Of a stretch of DNA of 17,322 nt, positions 3,363 to 11,876 are shown one piece after another. The stretch covers positions 1 to 17,322 of the forward strand of contig CAYUPI010000087.1 of assembly GCA_964446585.1 (NCBI GenBank). The letters are read 5' to 3'. This stretch comes from CAYUPI01 sp964446585. GTDB taxonomy: Bacteria > Verrucomicrobiota > Verrucomicrobiia > Limisphaerales > UBA8199. Position 1 is the first letter of the stretch. Every line of letters begins with the position of its first letter. A program made the position numbers and the translations under genes. The notes under the pieces are model-generated. The model was not told the DNA's origin and searched no databases. It was given only the letters and a program-made list of their open reading frames with translations.

Positions 3363-4479
3363 GCTTCGGATCCTCAGCCAATTTCTTCACCAGCTCTTTT
3401 ACTTTTTGCGCCTGGCTTTTATGGGCGAGAAGGGTCGCGTCATCCGTCTGGACCAGGATGGAATCGCGCAAGCCCACGACCGCGATGGGCGTGCGGTGCC
3501 CTTTTGTGCGTGCGTCGAAGATGATGTTGCGCGCGCCATCGACGTGAATGAAATCGGCCACAGCGCAATTGCCCTCGGGATCGGCCTTGAGATGCCGGCC
3601 CAAGGCCGTCCAGGAACCCAGGTCGTCCCAGTCGAATGCGCCGTCGGCGACGATGACATTTTGGGCGTGCTCCATGAGGGCGTAATCAATCGAGATCTTT
3701 CTTAACCCAGGATATTCTCTTGCCAGCGTCTTGTTCAGCTTGGCGGGCTTTCCCGCCACTTTGAACCAGCGCTGGCAGGCTTCGTACATTTCAGGTTGAT
3801 GCTTTTGCAGGCCTTCCGTGATCGTCACGAAGGACCAGATGAACATCCCGGCATTCCAGCGATAATGGCCGCTGTTCACATACTCGAGCGCTTTGTCAAA
3901 ATAGGGCTTCTCGACAAATTGCTCCGCGCGATGAAACGCGGTTTTGTACGCCTTTACACCGGGCGGCGGCGGAAGTGCTTCACCTACCTGAATATAGCCG
4001 TAGCCGGTCGCTGGCTCAGTAGGCTTGATACCGATGGTGATAATGGCCTGGCCGCGGCTGGCCAGATCAAACGCGTCCGCGAGCACTTGCTGGAACTTTT
4101 TCTCCTCCGGAATGACGTGGTCGGCGGGCAGCACGGCCATAACGCCTGTTGTCGAGCGCGCGCCCACCAGGGCAGCTCCAAGCGTAACGGCAGCGCATGT
4201 GTCACGCCCGATCGGTTCGGCGATCACATTGGCTTTGGGTAATTTTGGAAGCTGCCGGCGCACCTCGGGCGCTTGTGCCTCATTGGTAATGATGAGGATG
4301 TTCTTTAATGGCACCAGCGGCAACACCCGATCAACGGCCTGTTGAAGAAACGAGCGCTGGCCGAGCAAGGCCAGCAGTTGTTTCGGTGTTTTCTCGCGGC
4401 TGACGGGCCAAAAGCGCTCGCCTTTGCCCCCGGCCATGATGATCACGAAACGATTCTTGTTGTCTGATTTTGTTTTCAT
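3346..4479 (-). CDS. manC: mannose-1-phosphate guanylyltransferase
   Basis: The 377-residue protein makes GDP-mannose from GTP and mannose 1-phosphate, a precursor for exopolysaccharide and glycan synthesis. The N-terminal nucleotidyltransferase signature IIMAGGKGERFWPVSR with EKTPKQ is near residues 13-34. The sugar-binding segments FVEKP, RWNAGMFIW and DWDDLGSWTAL follow in the expected order, then a short C-terminal helix. It is the short form without the phosphomannose isomerase cupin domain found in many ManC/AlgA proteins, so isomerase activity must come from elsewhere. It starts 6 bases after the trpA stop and is probably co-transcribed with it, though no Shine-Dalgarno site is visible. 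The family is sure; symbol use follows common annotation. Confidence 0.92.
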   Translation of the reverse strand: MKTKSDNKNRFVIIMAGGKGERFWPVSREKTPKQLLALLGQRSFLQQAVDRVLPLVPLKNILIITNEAQAPEVRRQLPKLPKANVIAEPIGRDTCAAVTLGAALVGARSTTGVMAVLPADHVIPEEKKFQQVLADAFDLASRGQAIITIGIKPTEPATGYGYIQVGEALPPPPGVKAYKTAFHRAEQFVEKPYFDKALEYVNSGHYRWNAGMFIWSFVTITEGLQKHQPEMYEACQRWFKVAGKPAKLNKTLAREYPGLRKISIDYALMEHAQNVIVADGAFDWDDLGSWTALGRHLKADPEGNCAVADFIHVDGARNIIFDARTKGHRTPIAVVGLRDSILVQTDDATLLAHKSQAQKVKELVKKLAEDPKLRRLV

Positions 4480-4485
4480 CAGCAG

Positions 4486-5286
4486 TTAAGTTGCTCGAAC
4501 TCCGGCCGCGAGACCTTGCACAAATCGGCCTACTCGTTCTACTAAATCGCCCGATTTGCCATGTTCGGCAACCTGGTTGACTACCGCACTGCCCACGACG
4601 ATCGCGTCCGCATGCTGAGCCACCAAGCGGGCCTGCTCAGGATTCGAAATGCCGAAGCCGACGGCAATCGGCAACGTCGTGTGCGCGCGGATTTTCGACG
4701 TCATCTGCGCAATCGATGCAGAAACCTTTTGCTGCATGCCGGTGACACCTTCGCGCGAGACGTAATAGACAAAACCGGTCCCGCGTTTGACAATGATCTC
4801 GATGCGGTCCTCGGGAGTCGTCGGCGCCACGAGATAAATGTTGCACAAGCCCGACTGGCGCATCAGCTCCTCGTAATTGCCCGCTTCTTCCGGCGGCAAA
4901 TCCAGTACCAGCAACGCGTCCACTCCCGCCTGGGCCGCGTTTTGGATGAACCGCTCCACTCCGCACCGATGCATCAGGTTGAAGTAAATGTAGAGGACGA
5001 TCGGAATCTGTGATTCCCTGCGTATGGATGCCACTGTCTCCAGGACTTTCGGCGGCGTGGAGCCGGCTTCCAACCCGCGCTGCGCGGCGAGTTGATTCAC
5101 AAGGCCGTCCGCCAGTGGATCGCTGAACGGCACGCCTAATTCCAGCACGTCCACGCCCGCGCGGTCGAACGCCAGGGCCAACTGCCGCGTGGCCTCCAGG
5201 TTTGGATCGCCGGCGCCAATGTAAACAATGAACCCTTTTTGTTTTTTCTGTTTGAGTTGGGCAAATCGCGCTTCGATCCGGTTCAT
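4486..5286 (-). CDS. trpA: tryptophan synthase alpha subunit
   Basis: The 266-residue TIM-barrel enzyme cleaves indole-3-glycerol phosphate to indole, which passes to TrpB. The catalytic glutamate lies in LELGVPFSDP and the catalytic aspartate in DPLADG. Further matches are DLPPEE, the flexible loop SREGVTG, GFGIS and GSAVV near the phosphate site. Length is normal. Two usually conserved prolines are replaced: ADGLVNQ stands where ADGP is typical, and YFNLMHRCG where YxNP is typical, as also LVLDLP for the common IPDLP. These changes are probably lineage-specific. No other trp gene is near; it sits between the dehydrogenase and manC. Confidence 0.93.
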   Translation of the reverse strand: MNRIEARFAQLKQKKQKGFIVYIGAGDPNLEATRQLALAFDRAGVDVLELGVPFSDPLADGLVNQLAAQRGLEAGSTPPKVLETVASIRRESQIPIVLYIYFNLMHRCGVERFIQNAAQAGVDALLVLDLPPEEAGNYEELMRQSGLCNIYLVAPTTPEDRIEIIVKRGTGFVYYVSREGVTGMQQKVSASIAQMTSKIRAHTTLPIAVGFGISNPEQARLVAQHADAIVVGSAVVNQVAEHGKSGDLVERVGRFVQGLAAGVRAT

Positions 5287-5410
5287 CCGCTGAGGAAGAT
5301 GGCAAAAGGAACGCTTGATGAATAGCGAATACCATCCGGGAAGAGGTTATTGACGCTTGGAATTCAGCCCGGCCAGCCGCAACGGGAAGGGGAAACAGAA
5401 CCTTGGTTTT

Positions 5411-6418
5411 TCATTTTCGCTCGCGGGCCAGAAACTCTGAATTCACGCAATTGAGCAACGGCTCTCGTTTAAGCGCGCGCCTGACTTCCTGCGCCACCTT
5501 GGTCCGCATTTCTATGATGGCAGTGTCCGAATAGAAGGCGGTGTGCGGCGTGATGATCAGATTCACGAAGGGCGTGGATTGTGCCTGCCATAACCGGACC
5601 AGCGGCATGCTCTGCTTGGGCGGTTCACAAGGGAGCACGTCAATCCCTGCCCCAGCCAGGAGACCCGCCCGCAGGGCCTCCGCCAGTGCGTCCACGTCCA
5701 CGATTTCCCCACGCGCCGTATTGATGAGAATGGCGCTGGGTTTCATCCGGGCCAGGGCGCGGGCGTTGATCAGATGGCGTGTCTCCTGGGTTAATGGCGT
5801 ATGAAGCGAGACAATATCGCTCTCCGCCAGCAAGGTCGGCAAGTCCACCAGCGGCACGCCCAGGACTTTGTCGGTCCCTGGCCGCAGATACGGGTCGCAG
5901 GCAATCACCCGCAGCTTGAAAGCCTTGGCGCGCAGCGCCGTGGCGCCCCCGATACGGCCCAGACCGACGATTCCCAGCGTCAGTCCCGCGAGGCGCGGCA
6001 CAGACCCGACAGCGCGTTTGTCCCAAGGCTCCAGTGAAAAACGCACGGTGCGCTCGACGCGAATAATACCGCGAAGACACGACAGCATCAGCCCAATCGT
6101 GTGGTCGGCCACTTCATCGACACCATAGTCGGGGACATTACAGACTGGTATGCCTCGCGCCCCGGCCGCTCTGATATCCACCGAGTCGAACCCGACTCCA
6201 CAACGAACGATGATCCGGCAATGCTGTGCTTCCGCAATCAGTTCCGCCGGCAATGATACTTCATGAAAAGCAATCAACGCATCGGCATCGCTCAGCCGGC
6301 CTCGCAATTCATCGATGCTTCGGGCCTGCAGACATTGAACCTTGGCCAGGCCTTCCAACTCCCTTTGTTCAATATCCGCAGGCGGCGCCAAATAGTCAGT
6401 GACGACGACTTTGTGCAT
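5411..6418 (-). CDS. D-isomer-specific 2-hydroxyacid dehydrogenase
   Basis: The 335-residue protein is an NAD(P)-dependent dehydrogenase acting on D-2-hydroxy acids or related substrates. The split substrate-binding domain begins MHKVVVTDYL. The dinucleotide site is GIVGLGRIGG (about residues 150-159) with an acidic residue in ACDPYL after the next strand, favouring NAD. The catalytic triad is visible as R in NTARGEIVD, E in DVLPCEPP and H in ITPHTAF. The family also contains phosphoglycerate dehydrogenase (SerA) and CtBP-like proteins; the ACT domain of long SerA is absent and the overall look is CtBP-like. Substrate cannot be deduced. It lies 124 bases upstream of trpA. Confidence 0.9.
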   Translation of the reverse strand: MHKVVVTDYLAPPADIEQRELEGLAKVQCLQARSIDELRGRLSDADALIAFHEVSLPAELIAEAQHCRIIVRCGVGFDSVDIRAAGARGIPVCNVPDYGVDEVADHTIGLMLSCLRGIIRVERTVRFSLEPWDKRAVGSVPRLAGLTLGIVGLGRIGGATALRAKAFKLRVIACDPYLRPGTDKVLGVPLVDLPTLLAESDIVSLHTPLTQETRHLINARALARMKPSAILINTARGEIVDVDALAEALRAGLLAGAGIDVLPCEPPKQSMPLVRLWQAQSTPFVNLIITPHTAFYSDTAIIEMRTKVAQEVRRALKREPLLNCVNSEFLARERK

Positions 6419-6517
6419 CGACGATGTTGCGAGTTATCAATCCAAGGGGCTTGGGTCCGAGCTTTAGTTTGGACGCGCAGCCTACTAATTCAAGGGTTGA
6501 ACTTCGAGCATTCTGCC

Positions 6518-7276
6518 TCATCGCGGCGGCTGGTGCGCTTGCCAAACCAGCCGTAGGCCTTCCAGTGTGAGCAGCGGTTGCACGGACGTGATCTCGGGCA
6601 ATCTTGAAGCCATAAGTTTCCCGTAACCGCCTGTGGCAATGACCGGCAACCGCCGCACGCCGAACTCGCGTTTAAGTTCTTGGAGGAGGGCGCGCACCAA
6701 ACCACGGTAGCCGTGGACTGCGCCGATGAGCATCGCTTCTTCGGTGCTCTTGCCAATGATGCTTTTGGTTTCGCGAATTTTTATTCTGGGCAGCAGTGCG
6801 GTTTTTTCATGCAGATACTCGGTCATCGCGGCAAGCCCGGGCGCGATGATACCGCCGGCATAATTGCCCGCTCGATTCACCACATCGAAGGTCACGGCCG
6901 TCCCGAAATCCACGACCACCGACGGCGCGCCGTAGTAGTGTCGGGCAGCCACAGCATTGGCCAGGCGATCGGGGCCTATCGTCTGCGGCCGTGGATACTG
7001 GATGCCGATGCCGCGCAAATTCCGGGGCGTCAGCTCCAGGCAGTCCAGACGCCACGACCGCCGAAGCATTTTGAGAGCTGCCTCCGTCGCGCGAGGCACG
7101 ACGCTGCAGAGGGCTGCGCCTTCGAGAGCAGCGCGGCCCGCGAATTTCCCAATAAGCATTTTCGCCCGATTGTCCGACCATGCAGCCGTCGGAATATTGG
7201 CCTGCGTTACCACTCGCGAGGCGCCAGCCAGGCCGAGATGCGTGTTGGTGTTGCCGATGTCTAGGACGAGCAGCAT
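6518..7276 (-). CDS. coaX: type III pantothenate kinase
   Basis: The enzyme phosphorylates pantothenate, the first step of coenzyme A synthesis. As an ASKHA-fold CoaX it shows the phosphate-1 motif DIGNTNTHLG at the N terminus, GPDRLANAVAARH, DFGTAVTFD (phosphate-2), GGIIAPG and an adenosine-type TGGYG near the C terminus. Length, about 252 residues, is normal. I start at the ATG at 7276 (MLLVLDIGN); an in-frame TTG six bases upstream adds two residues and is less likely. It lies downstream of birA beyond a repeat cluster. CoaX and BirA genes are neighbours in many bacteria, supporting the call. Confidence 0.94.
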   Translation of the reverse strand: MLLVLDIGNTNTHLGLAGASRVVTQANIPTAAWSDNRAKMLIGKFAGRAALEGAALCSVVPRATEAALKMLRRSWRLDCLELTPRNLRGIGIQYPRPQTIGPDRLANAVAARHYYGAPSVVVDFGTAVTFDVVNRAGNYAGGIIAPGLAAMTEYLHEKTALLPRIKIRETKSIIGKSTEEAMLIGAVHGYRGLVRALLQELKREFGVRRLPVIATGGYGKLMASRLPEITSVQPLLTLEGLRLVWQAHQPPR

Positions 7277-7281
7277 GAACA

Positions 7282-7382
7282 AATGGATTAATGGATTAAC
7301 GGATTAGTGGATAAATGGAATGATGGATTGCTGGGGTGATGGGCCATCATCAATCCATCAATCCAATAATCCATCAATCCAG
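7282..7382. repeat. inverted cluster of ATGGATTA-type heptamer/octamer repeats
   Basis: The left half (7282-7343) contains degenerate repeats of (a)atggatta and gatggattg; the right half (7344-7382) contains the reverse complements caatccat and ccatcaatcc. The two halves meet at gatgggccatc and can form a long imperfect hairpin. It fills the birA-coaX gap almost exactly. Such GATTGATGGA-like low-complexity repeats look like an intergenic repeat family. It could attenuate or terminate read-through from birA to coaX, or stabilise the upstream message. Confidence 0.7.
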
Positions 7383-8360
7383 TCATTTTTCGAGCGTGAC
7401 ATCACCGCCGATGACTCGTTCGAGGTGTCCGTGTTCGGTTCGCAAGAGCAACGCCCCATCGTCACCCAATGATTCCGCCCGTCCCCGAATTTCCCGGTTT
7501 CCTGTGCGAATGACGACGTCATGACCGATAGTGGAACAGTGTTCCTGCCACTCCTCCGCCACCTCGGCAAAGCGGCCCGAGCAGATTCGGTTGTAGTCGC
7601 AATCCAATTCATGCAAAACCCGCACGGCAAGCTCCGGCCGCGAGACCGCCTTGCCCAATTCCAGTTTGAGCGAGGTCGCCAGTGACCGCAATTCGAGCGG
7701 GAAATCTGCCGCGTTCATGTTCACATCAATGCCAATGCCGAGGATGACGTATTCGACCTGGTCTAACTCCGCGTAAAGCTCGGTGAGAATGCCGGCTGTT
7801 TTTTTGCCACCGACCAAAATGTCGTTGGGCCACTTGATTTCGGCCGCGAGGCCAGTCTGTCCATTAATTGCGCGACGCAGGGCGGTGGCTGAGGAAATGG
7901 TTAGCCGGGTCGTTTCCAGTGGCCGCAACTCCGGCCGAAGCAGGACGGAGAACCAGAGTCCCTTCCTGGCCGGGGCAATCCATCGGCGCCCGAGCCGGCC
8001 CCGGGCTTTGGTTTGCGATTCGGCAAAGACGACCACGCCTTCTTTCAGGCCATCTCGAGCCAGTCGCGCGACGAGATCATTCGAGGAAGTCGTTTCCTGA
8101 AACACCCGAATGTCGCGGCCGACCACTTTGGTCTTGCCCCGCCGGGAGATTAGGTCATCGGCATATAGCGCATCGGGCACACTCAAGAGGCGATAACCCC
8201 GGTGCGGGCTGGCCTCAATATCGTAGCCCAGCTCCCGCAGGTATTCAATCCTTGCCCAAATCGCGGCTCGGCTGACGTGCAGTTTGTGCGCGAGTTCCGT
8301 GCCGCCGACGCCGTCACCGTTGTCTCGCAAGGACCTGAGAATTTGTGCGTCCAGGGTCAT
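7383..8360 (-). CDS. birA: biotin--[biotin carboxyl-carrier protein] ligase with N-terminal HTH
   Basis: The 325-residue protein activates biotin with ATP and transfers it to the carrier domain of acetyl-CoA carboxylase or other carboxylases. Residues 1-60 form a winged helix-turn-helix (TELAHKLHVSRAAIWARIEYLRELGYDI), so it is a class II BirA that may also repress biotin genes. The catalytic part has TTSSND, ESQTKARGRLGRRW (adenylate-binding loop, ARGRLGR in place of the usual GRGRRGR), KWPNDILVGGKKTAGILTE and GIGIDVNMN, then a small C-terminal domain. Its ATG overlaps the nadC stop by four bases (ATGA), implying translational coupling. Confidence 0.94.
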   Translation of the reverse strand: MTLDAQILRSLRDNGDGVGGTELAHKLHVSRAAIWARIEYLRELGYDIEASPHRGYRLLSVPDALYADDLISRRGKTKVVGRDIRVFQETTSSNDLVARLARDGLKEGVVVFAESQTKARGRLGRRWIAPARKGLWFSVLLRPELRPLETTRLTISSATALRRAINGQTGLAAEIKWPNDILVGGKKTAGILTELYAELDQVEYVILGIGIDVNMNAADFPLELRSLATSLKLELGKAVSRPELAVRVLHELDCDYNRICSGRFAEVAEEWQEHCSTIGHDVVIRTGNREIRGRAESLGDDGALLLRTEHGHLERVIGGDVTLEK

Positions 8361-9229
8361 GTTTCAAAATCTAACCCAACATCCACCGCTCGCGCCGAGT
8401 GCGTGAGCGCGCCCACAGAGATGAAATCCACCCCGGTTTCGGCGATGGCCCGCACACTGGCCAGGCTCACGCCGCCGCTGGCCTCGGTCTGCGCGCGGCC
8501 TTTGCACTTGCGCACCGCGAGGAGCAACTGAACCGGATTCATATTGTCCAACAGGATCAGATCAGCCCCTGCCGCCACCGCCTGTTCGACCTGTTCGAGG
8601 GTGTCCGCCTCGACTTCCGCTTTGAGCTTCGGATGGGCGGCCCTGGCCCGCTGCAACGCTGCAGCGATGGCATCAGGTGACTCATTTTTCAAAGCGACCA
8701 GATGGTTGTCCTTGATGAGCACCATATCAAACAAGCCGAAACGGTGGTTGCTGCCACCGCCACACGCCACGGCGTATTTCTCCAACCGCCGCCACCCCGG
8801 CGTGGTCTTCCTGGTATCGAGGATCTGCGACGGCGTGTCCTTGACCGCGTCCACGAATTGCGCGGTCAAAGTCGCCACGCCGGAAAGGCGCTGGACGAAG
8901 TTGAGCGCGACCCTCTCGGCGCTGAGAATCGGGCGTGCGAAGCCGCGGAGCCTCAGCAAAATTCTTCCTGCTTCGACGTGCTGGCCGTCCTCGGCCTCGC
9001 GGGTTATTTCCAGTTCCGCCGACAGTTCGCGAAAGGCGGCTTCGGCAAGCGGCAGGCCGGAGAGAACCATGGGCTCGCGCGCCTTCATCGTCGCTCGTGC
9101 GGTAGTTTCCTCACCCACGACCGACTGCGTCGTGACATCGCCGCTTCCGAGGTCCTCCGCCAGGGCAAGCTGGACTGCTCGGCGGATCTCTTCGACCTTG
9201 AGGGGTTCCACGAACTCACCATGCCGCAA
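8357..9229 (-). CDS. nadC: nicotinate-nucleotide diphosphorylase (carboxylating)
   Basis: Quinolinate phosphoribosyltransferase converts quinolinate and PRPP to nicotinate mononucleotide in de novo NAD synthesis. Clear signatures are EDLGSGDVTT near the N terminus, LDTRKTTPGWRRLEKYAV, GGGSNHRFGLFDMVLIKDNH, EVEADTLEQV, LLDNMNP and EASGGV, in family order. Length is about 290 residues from a TTG at 9229; a GTG at 9211 (giving MEPLKVEEIRR) is equally plausible, and neither has a strong ribosome-binding site. First gene of the minus-strand run; its upstream 59 bases are shared with the divergent NHL-protein gene, so both promoters must lie there. Confidence 0.93.
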   Translation of the reverse strand: MRHGEFVEPLKVEEIRRAVQLALAEDLGSGDVTTQSVVGEETTARATMKAREPMVLSGLPLAEAAFRELSAELEITREAEDGQHVEAGRILLRLRGFARPILSAERVALNFVQRLSGVATLTAQFVDAVKDTPSQILDTRKTTPGWRRLEKYAVACGGGSNHRFGLFDMVLIKDNHLVALKNESPDAIAAALQRARAAHPKLKAEVEADTLEQVEQAVAAGADLILLDNMNPVQLLLAVRKCKGRAQTEASGGVSLASVRAIAETGVDFISVGALTHSARAVDVGLDFET

Positions 9230-9288
9230 GGCGGCGGATGGGAAAAGCCATTTAATTCTTGTCTTGTTGAGCCAATGAGTTTAAGGGC

Positions 9289-10272
9289 ATGAAAATGCAC
9301 AGGATTACATCAGGCTTGCTCGTCATTTTCTCGCTCACGACAACCCTGGCTCAAGGCGGAGAGTTGAAATATTCAATCGCTCCCGGCTTCTTCGAGCAGA
9401 ATCCGGGCGGGAAGCCGCTCGGCCCTTGTCATGGAGGCGCGGTGATCGACAAGGCGGGCAACATTTACGTGACCACCGACACAGAGCGCGGCATCGTGGT
9501 TTTTTCGCCCGAGGGGAAGTTTCTGCGAGCCGCCGGGCCAACGCGGATTCACGGCCTGGAACTGCGCGAGGAGAACGGCACGGAGTATATTTACGGCGCC
9601 CGGCCAAACGAACACGAAGTAGTCAAACTCGACCTGAGCGGCGAGATTGTGTGGACCATCGGTTTTCCAAAGGCATCAGCTTTCTATATCTACAAAGCGC
9701 CAGACTCATTCAAACCCTGTGCCGTGACCGTCGCGCCGGATGGTTCGATCTTCGTCGCAGACGGTTACGGCTCCAACTACATCCTCAAGTACGACAAAGA
9801 GCGCAGCTTCGTGAAAATTTTTGGCGGACCTGGCGCGGAGGAGGGTAAATTCAACACTTGCCACGGCATTGCGCTGGACCCGAGGCAGGGCAAACCGCTG
9901 CTACTGGTTTGCAACCGAAACAATAATCGCGTGGAGTACTGGGACCTGGAAGGGAACTTCGTCAAGGTAATCCAGAAAGACCTTCGGATGCCCGCGGCGG
10001 TACAAATCCGGGGGAATTATGCCGTGATTCCGGAACTACAGGGTCGGGTGACCGTGCTCGACAAGGCAGGGGCGATCGTCGCGCAACTCGGCGACAATCC
10101 AAACGAAAAGCAGCGGGCCAACTTCGAGCTGCCGATGGACCAGTGGAAGGATGGCATCTGCAACTCTCCGCACGGCGCTGCGATTGACAAAGACGGCAAT
10201 CTGATCGTGTCGGAGTGGAGTAAATTTGGCCACTTGCACAAGTTCATGAGGCTGCGCAGCCCGAACGAATAA
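9289..10272 (+). CDS. secreted NHL-repeat beta-propeller protein
   Basis: The 327-residue protein begins with a Sec signal peptide (basic MKMHR, hydrophobic GLLVIFSL, cleavage probably after LAQG). The rest consists of repeated four-stranded blades with NHL-like signatures: VIDKAGNIYVTTDTERGIVVFSPEGKF-type units recur as VAPDGSIFVADGYGSNYILKYD, HGIALDP...NRNNNRVEYWDLEGNF and HGAAIDKDGNLIVSEW, giving about six blades. Such propellers in Verrucomicrobiota and Planctomycetota are usually exported and may bind or act on carbohydrates or partners; no catalytic function can be read here. The next gene, 114 bases downstream on the same strand, is a Tat-exported oxidoreductase and may work with it. 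Confidence 0.85.
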   Translation: MKMHRITSGLLVIFSLTTTLAQGGELKYSIAPGFFEQNPGGKPLGPCHGGAVIDKAGNIYVTTDTERGIVVFSPEGKFLRAAGPTRIHGLELREENGTEYIYGARPNEHEVVKLDLSGEIVWTIGFPKASAFYIYKAPDSFKPCAVTVAPDGSIFVADGYGSNYILKYDKERSFVKIFGGPGAEEGKFNTCHGIALDPRQGKPLLLVCNRNNNRVEYWDLEGNFVKVIQKDLRMPAAVQIRGNYAVIPELQGRVTVLDKAGAIVAQLGDNPNEKQRANFELPMDQWKDGICNSPHGAAIDKDGNLIVSEWSKFGHLHKFMRLRSPNE

Positions 10273-10386
10273 GCTTTGGCCGGGCACGCCGAACGGTTTG
10301 GCGGCCGGCGGGCAATTTCTTCGGTCTAGCGCTGCGCAGCTTCAAATCTCCTTGTGCAAACAGGCCGGCTCGCGTAGTAAGTCGCC

Positions 10387-11820
10387 ATGTCGAAACGGGA
10401 AGTCTCTCCACTCAATTCAATTTCCCGCCGAAAGTTCATTTATTACTCAGCTCTCGCGGCCGGCTCGGCCTCTCTGAGCATGGGTGGTGCGGGGACGCCG
10501 CGCCGGGTCTCGCCCAACGAGAAGCTCAACATTGCTGGTGTGGGTGCTGGGGGTAAAGGCGCCGGCGACCTGAGGTGCTGCGAAGGGGAAAACATCGTGG
10601 CGTTGTGCGACGTCAACGAGGCCTCTGCCGCGGCCACGCGCCGCAAATATCCACAGGCCAGGTTCTACAAGGATTTCCGGGTAATGCTCGAGAAGGAAAA
10701 GTCGATTGATGCGGTGGACATCGCCACGCCCGACCACATGCATGCCATCATTGCCGCCACTGCGATCAAGATGGGCAAACACGTTTATTGTCAGAAGCCT
10801 CTGACGCATGATGTTTATGAGGCCCGCCTCCTGCGTGACCTGGCACGCGAACACAAAGTCGCCACGCAGATGGGCAACCAGGGCAGCGCCTCCGATGGCT
10901 TGCGCCGCGCCGTCGAAGTGGTCCATGCCGGGCTGATTGGGCCAGTGCGTCAGGCATACGTGTGGACCAACCGCCCGGTCTGGCGGCAGGGTTTGGAACG
11001 GCCCGCTGGGACCGACCCGGTGCCGGCAGGAGTGGATTGGGATCTATGGCTGGGCACCGCGCACTGGCGCCCGTTCAAGGCCAAATGGCCCGAGGACGTT
11101 ACCGGCAGCAGGCGCGATGTTTATCAATCGTGGGTCTGGCGTGGCTGGTTCGACTTTGGCACCGGCGCGCTGGGGGACATGGCTTGTCATACGGTCAATT
11201 GGCCGTTCCGTGCCTTAAAGCTGGAATATCCGACTGAAGTCGAGGCGGAATGCGCAGGCGTTGCCAAGGAGATGTATCCGAAAAACTCGAAGATCCGTTT
11301 TGAATTTCCCGCGCGCGGGGATCAACCTCCAGTCACGTTGTGGTGGTTTGACGGCGGCAACAAGCCGCCGAAGGATGTTACGTCTAACGTCGTCAACTTA
11401 CTCGACCAGGTCTCCGGCAGCGGGTGCATTTTGGTCGGGGACAAAGGCGAATTATTCTCGCCTGATGACGGCGACGGGGATTTCCGCTTCTTCGCGAAGC
11501 TCAAGGACGAGAAAGAACTCACGCGAGCCACGGAGCACGAAGCCGCCAAAGCCATTCCTCAGATCATTCCACGCAATACGTTCAAAGGCGGAACGGATGA
11601 GCGCCAGCACGCGGAATGGATAGCAGCATGCAAAGGCGGCGCGCCGGCCTACTCAAACTTCGATGTCGCGGCCTATCTGACCGAGATCATGCTGCTGGGC
11701 TGCGTCGCCCTGCGCACGGGAAAGAAATTGGAATGGGACGGACCCAAGATGCACGCCCGAAACGCACCCGAAGCCTCGCATTACGTCCGCCGTGAATATC
11801 GCAAGGGCTGGAAAGTCTAA
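10387..11820 (+). CDS. Tat-exported Gfo/Idh/MocA family oxidoreductase
   Basis: The 477-residue protein has a twin-arginine signal near residues 13-36 (SISRRKFIYYSALAAGSASL), so it is folded with its cofactor before export. The mature part begins EKLNIAGVGAGGKGAGDL, the NAD(P)-binding Rossmann motif, followed by ALCDVNE and DAVDIATPDHMHA. The family's EKP catalytic motif appears as QKP in HVYCQKPLTHDV (about residues 136-138). The C-terminal half carries the W-rich segments usual for the large PVC-type branch (WTNRPVWRQGLERP, WDLWLGTAHWRPF). Members act on sugars, inositols or sugar derivatives; the substrate is unknown. It lies between a secreted NHL protein and an acyl-CoA dehydrogenase. 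Confidence 0.92.
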   Translation: MSKREVSPLNSISRRKFIYYSALAAGSASLSMGGAGTPRRVSPNEKLNIAGVGAGGKGAGDLRCCEGENIVALCDVNEASAAATRRKYPQARFYKDFRVMLEKEKSIDAVDIATPDHMHAIIAATAIKMGKHVYCQKPLTHDVYEARLLRDLAREHKVATQMGNQGSASDGLRRAVEVVHAGLIGPVRQAYVWTNRPVWRQGLERPAGTDPVPAGVDWDLWLGTAHWRPFKAKWPEDVTGSRRDVYQSWVWRGWFDFGTGALGDMACHTVNWPFRALKLEYPTEVEAECAGVAKEMYPKNSKIRFEFPARGDQPPVTLWWFDGGNKPPKDVTSNVVNLLDQVSGSGCILVGDKGELFSPDDGDGDFRFFAKLKDEKELTRATEHEAAKAIPQIIPRNTFKGGTDERQHAEWIAACKGGAPAYSNFDVAAYLTEIMLLGCVALRTGKKLEWDGPKMHARNAPEASHYVRREYRKGWKV

Positions 11821-11876
11821 TGTAGGTTCAGGAAAATGTTTGTAAAACACGCTTCGAGCAGTACCCTGTTATTATT

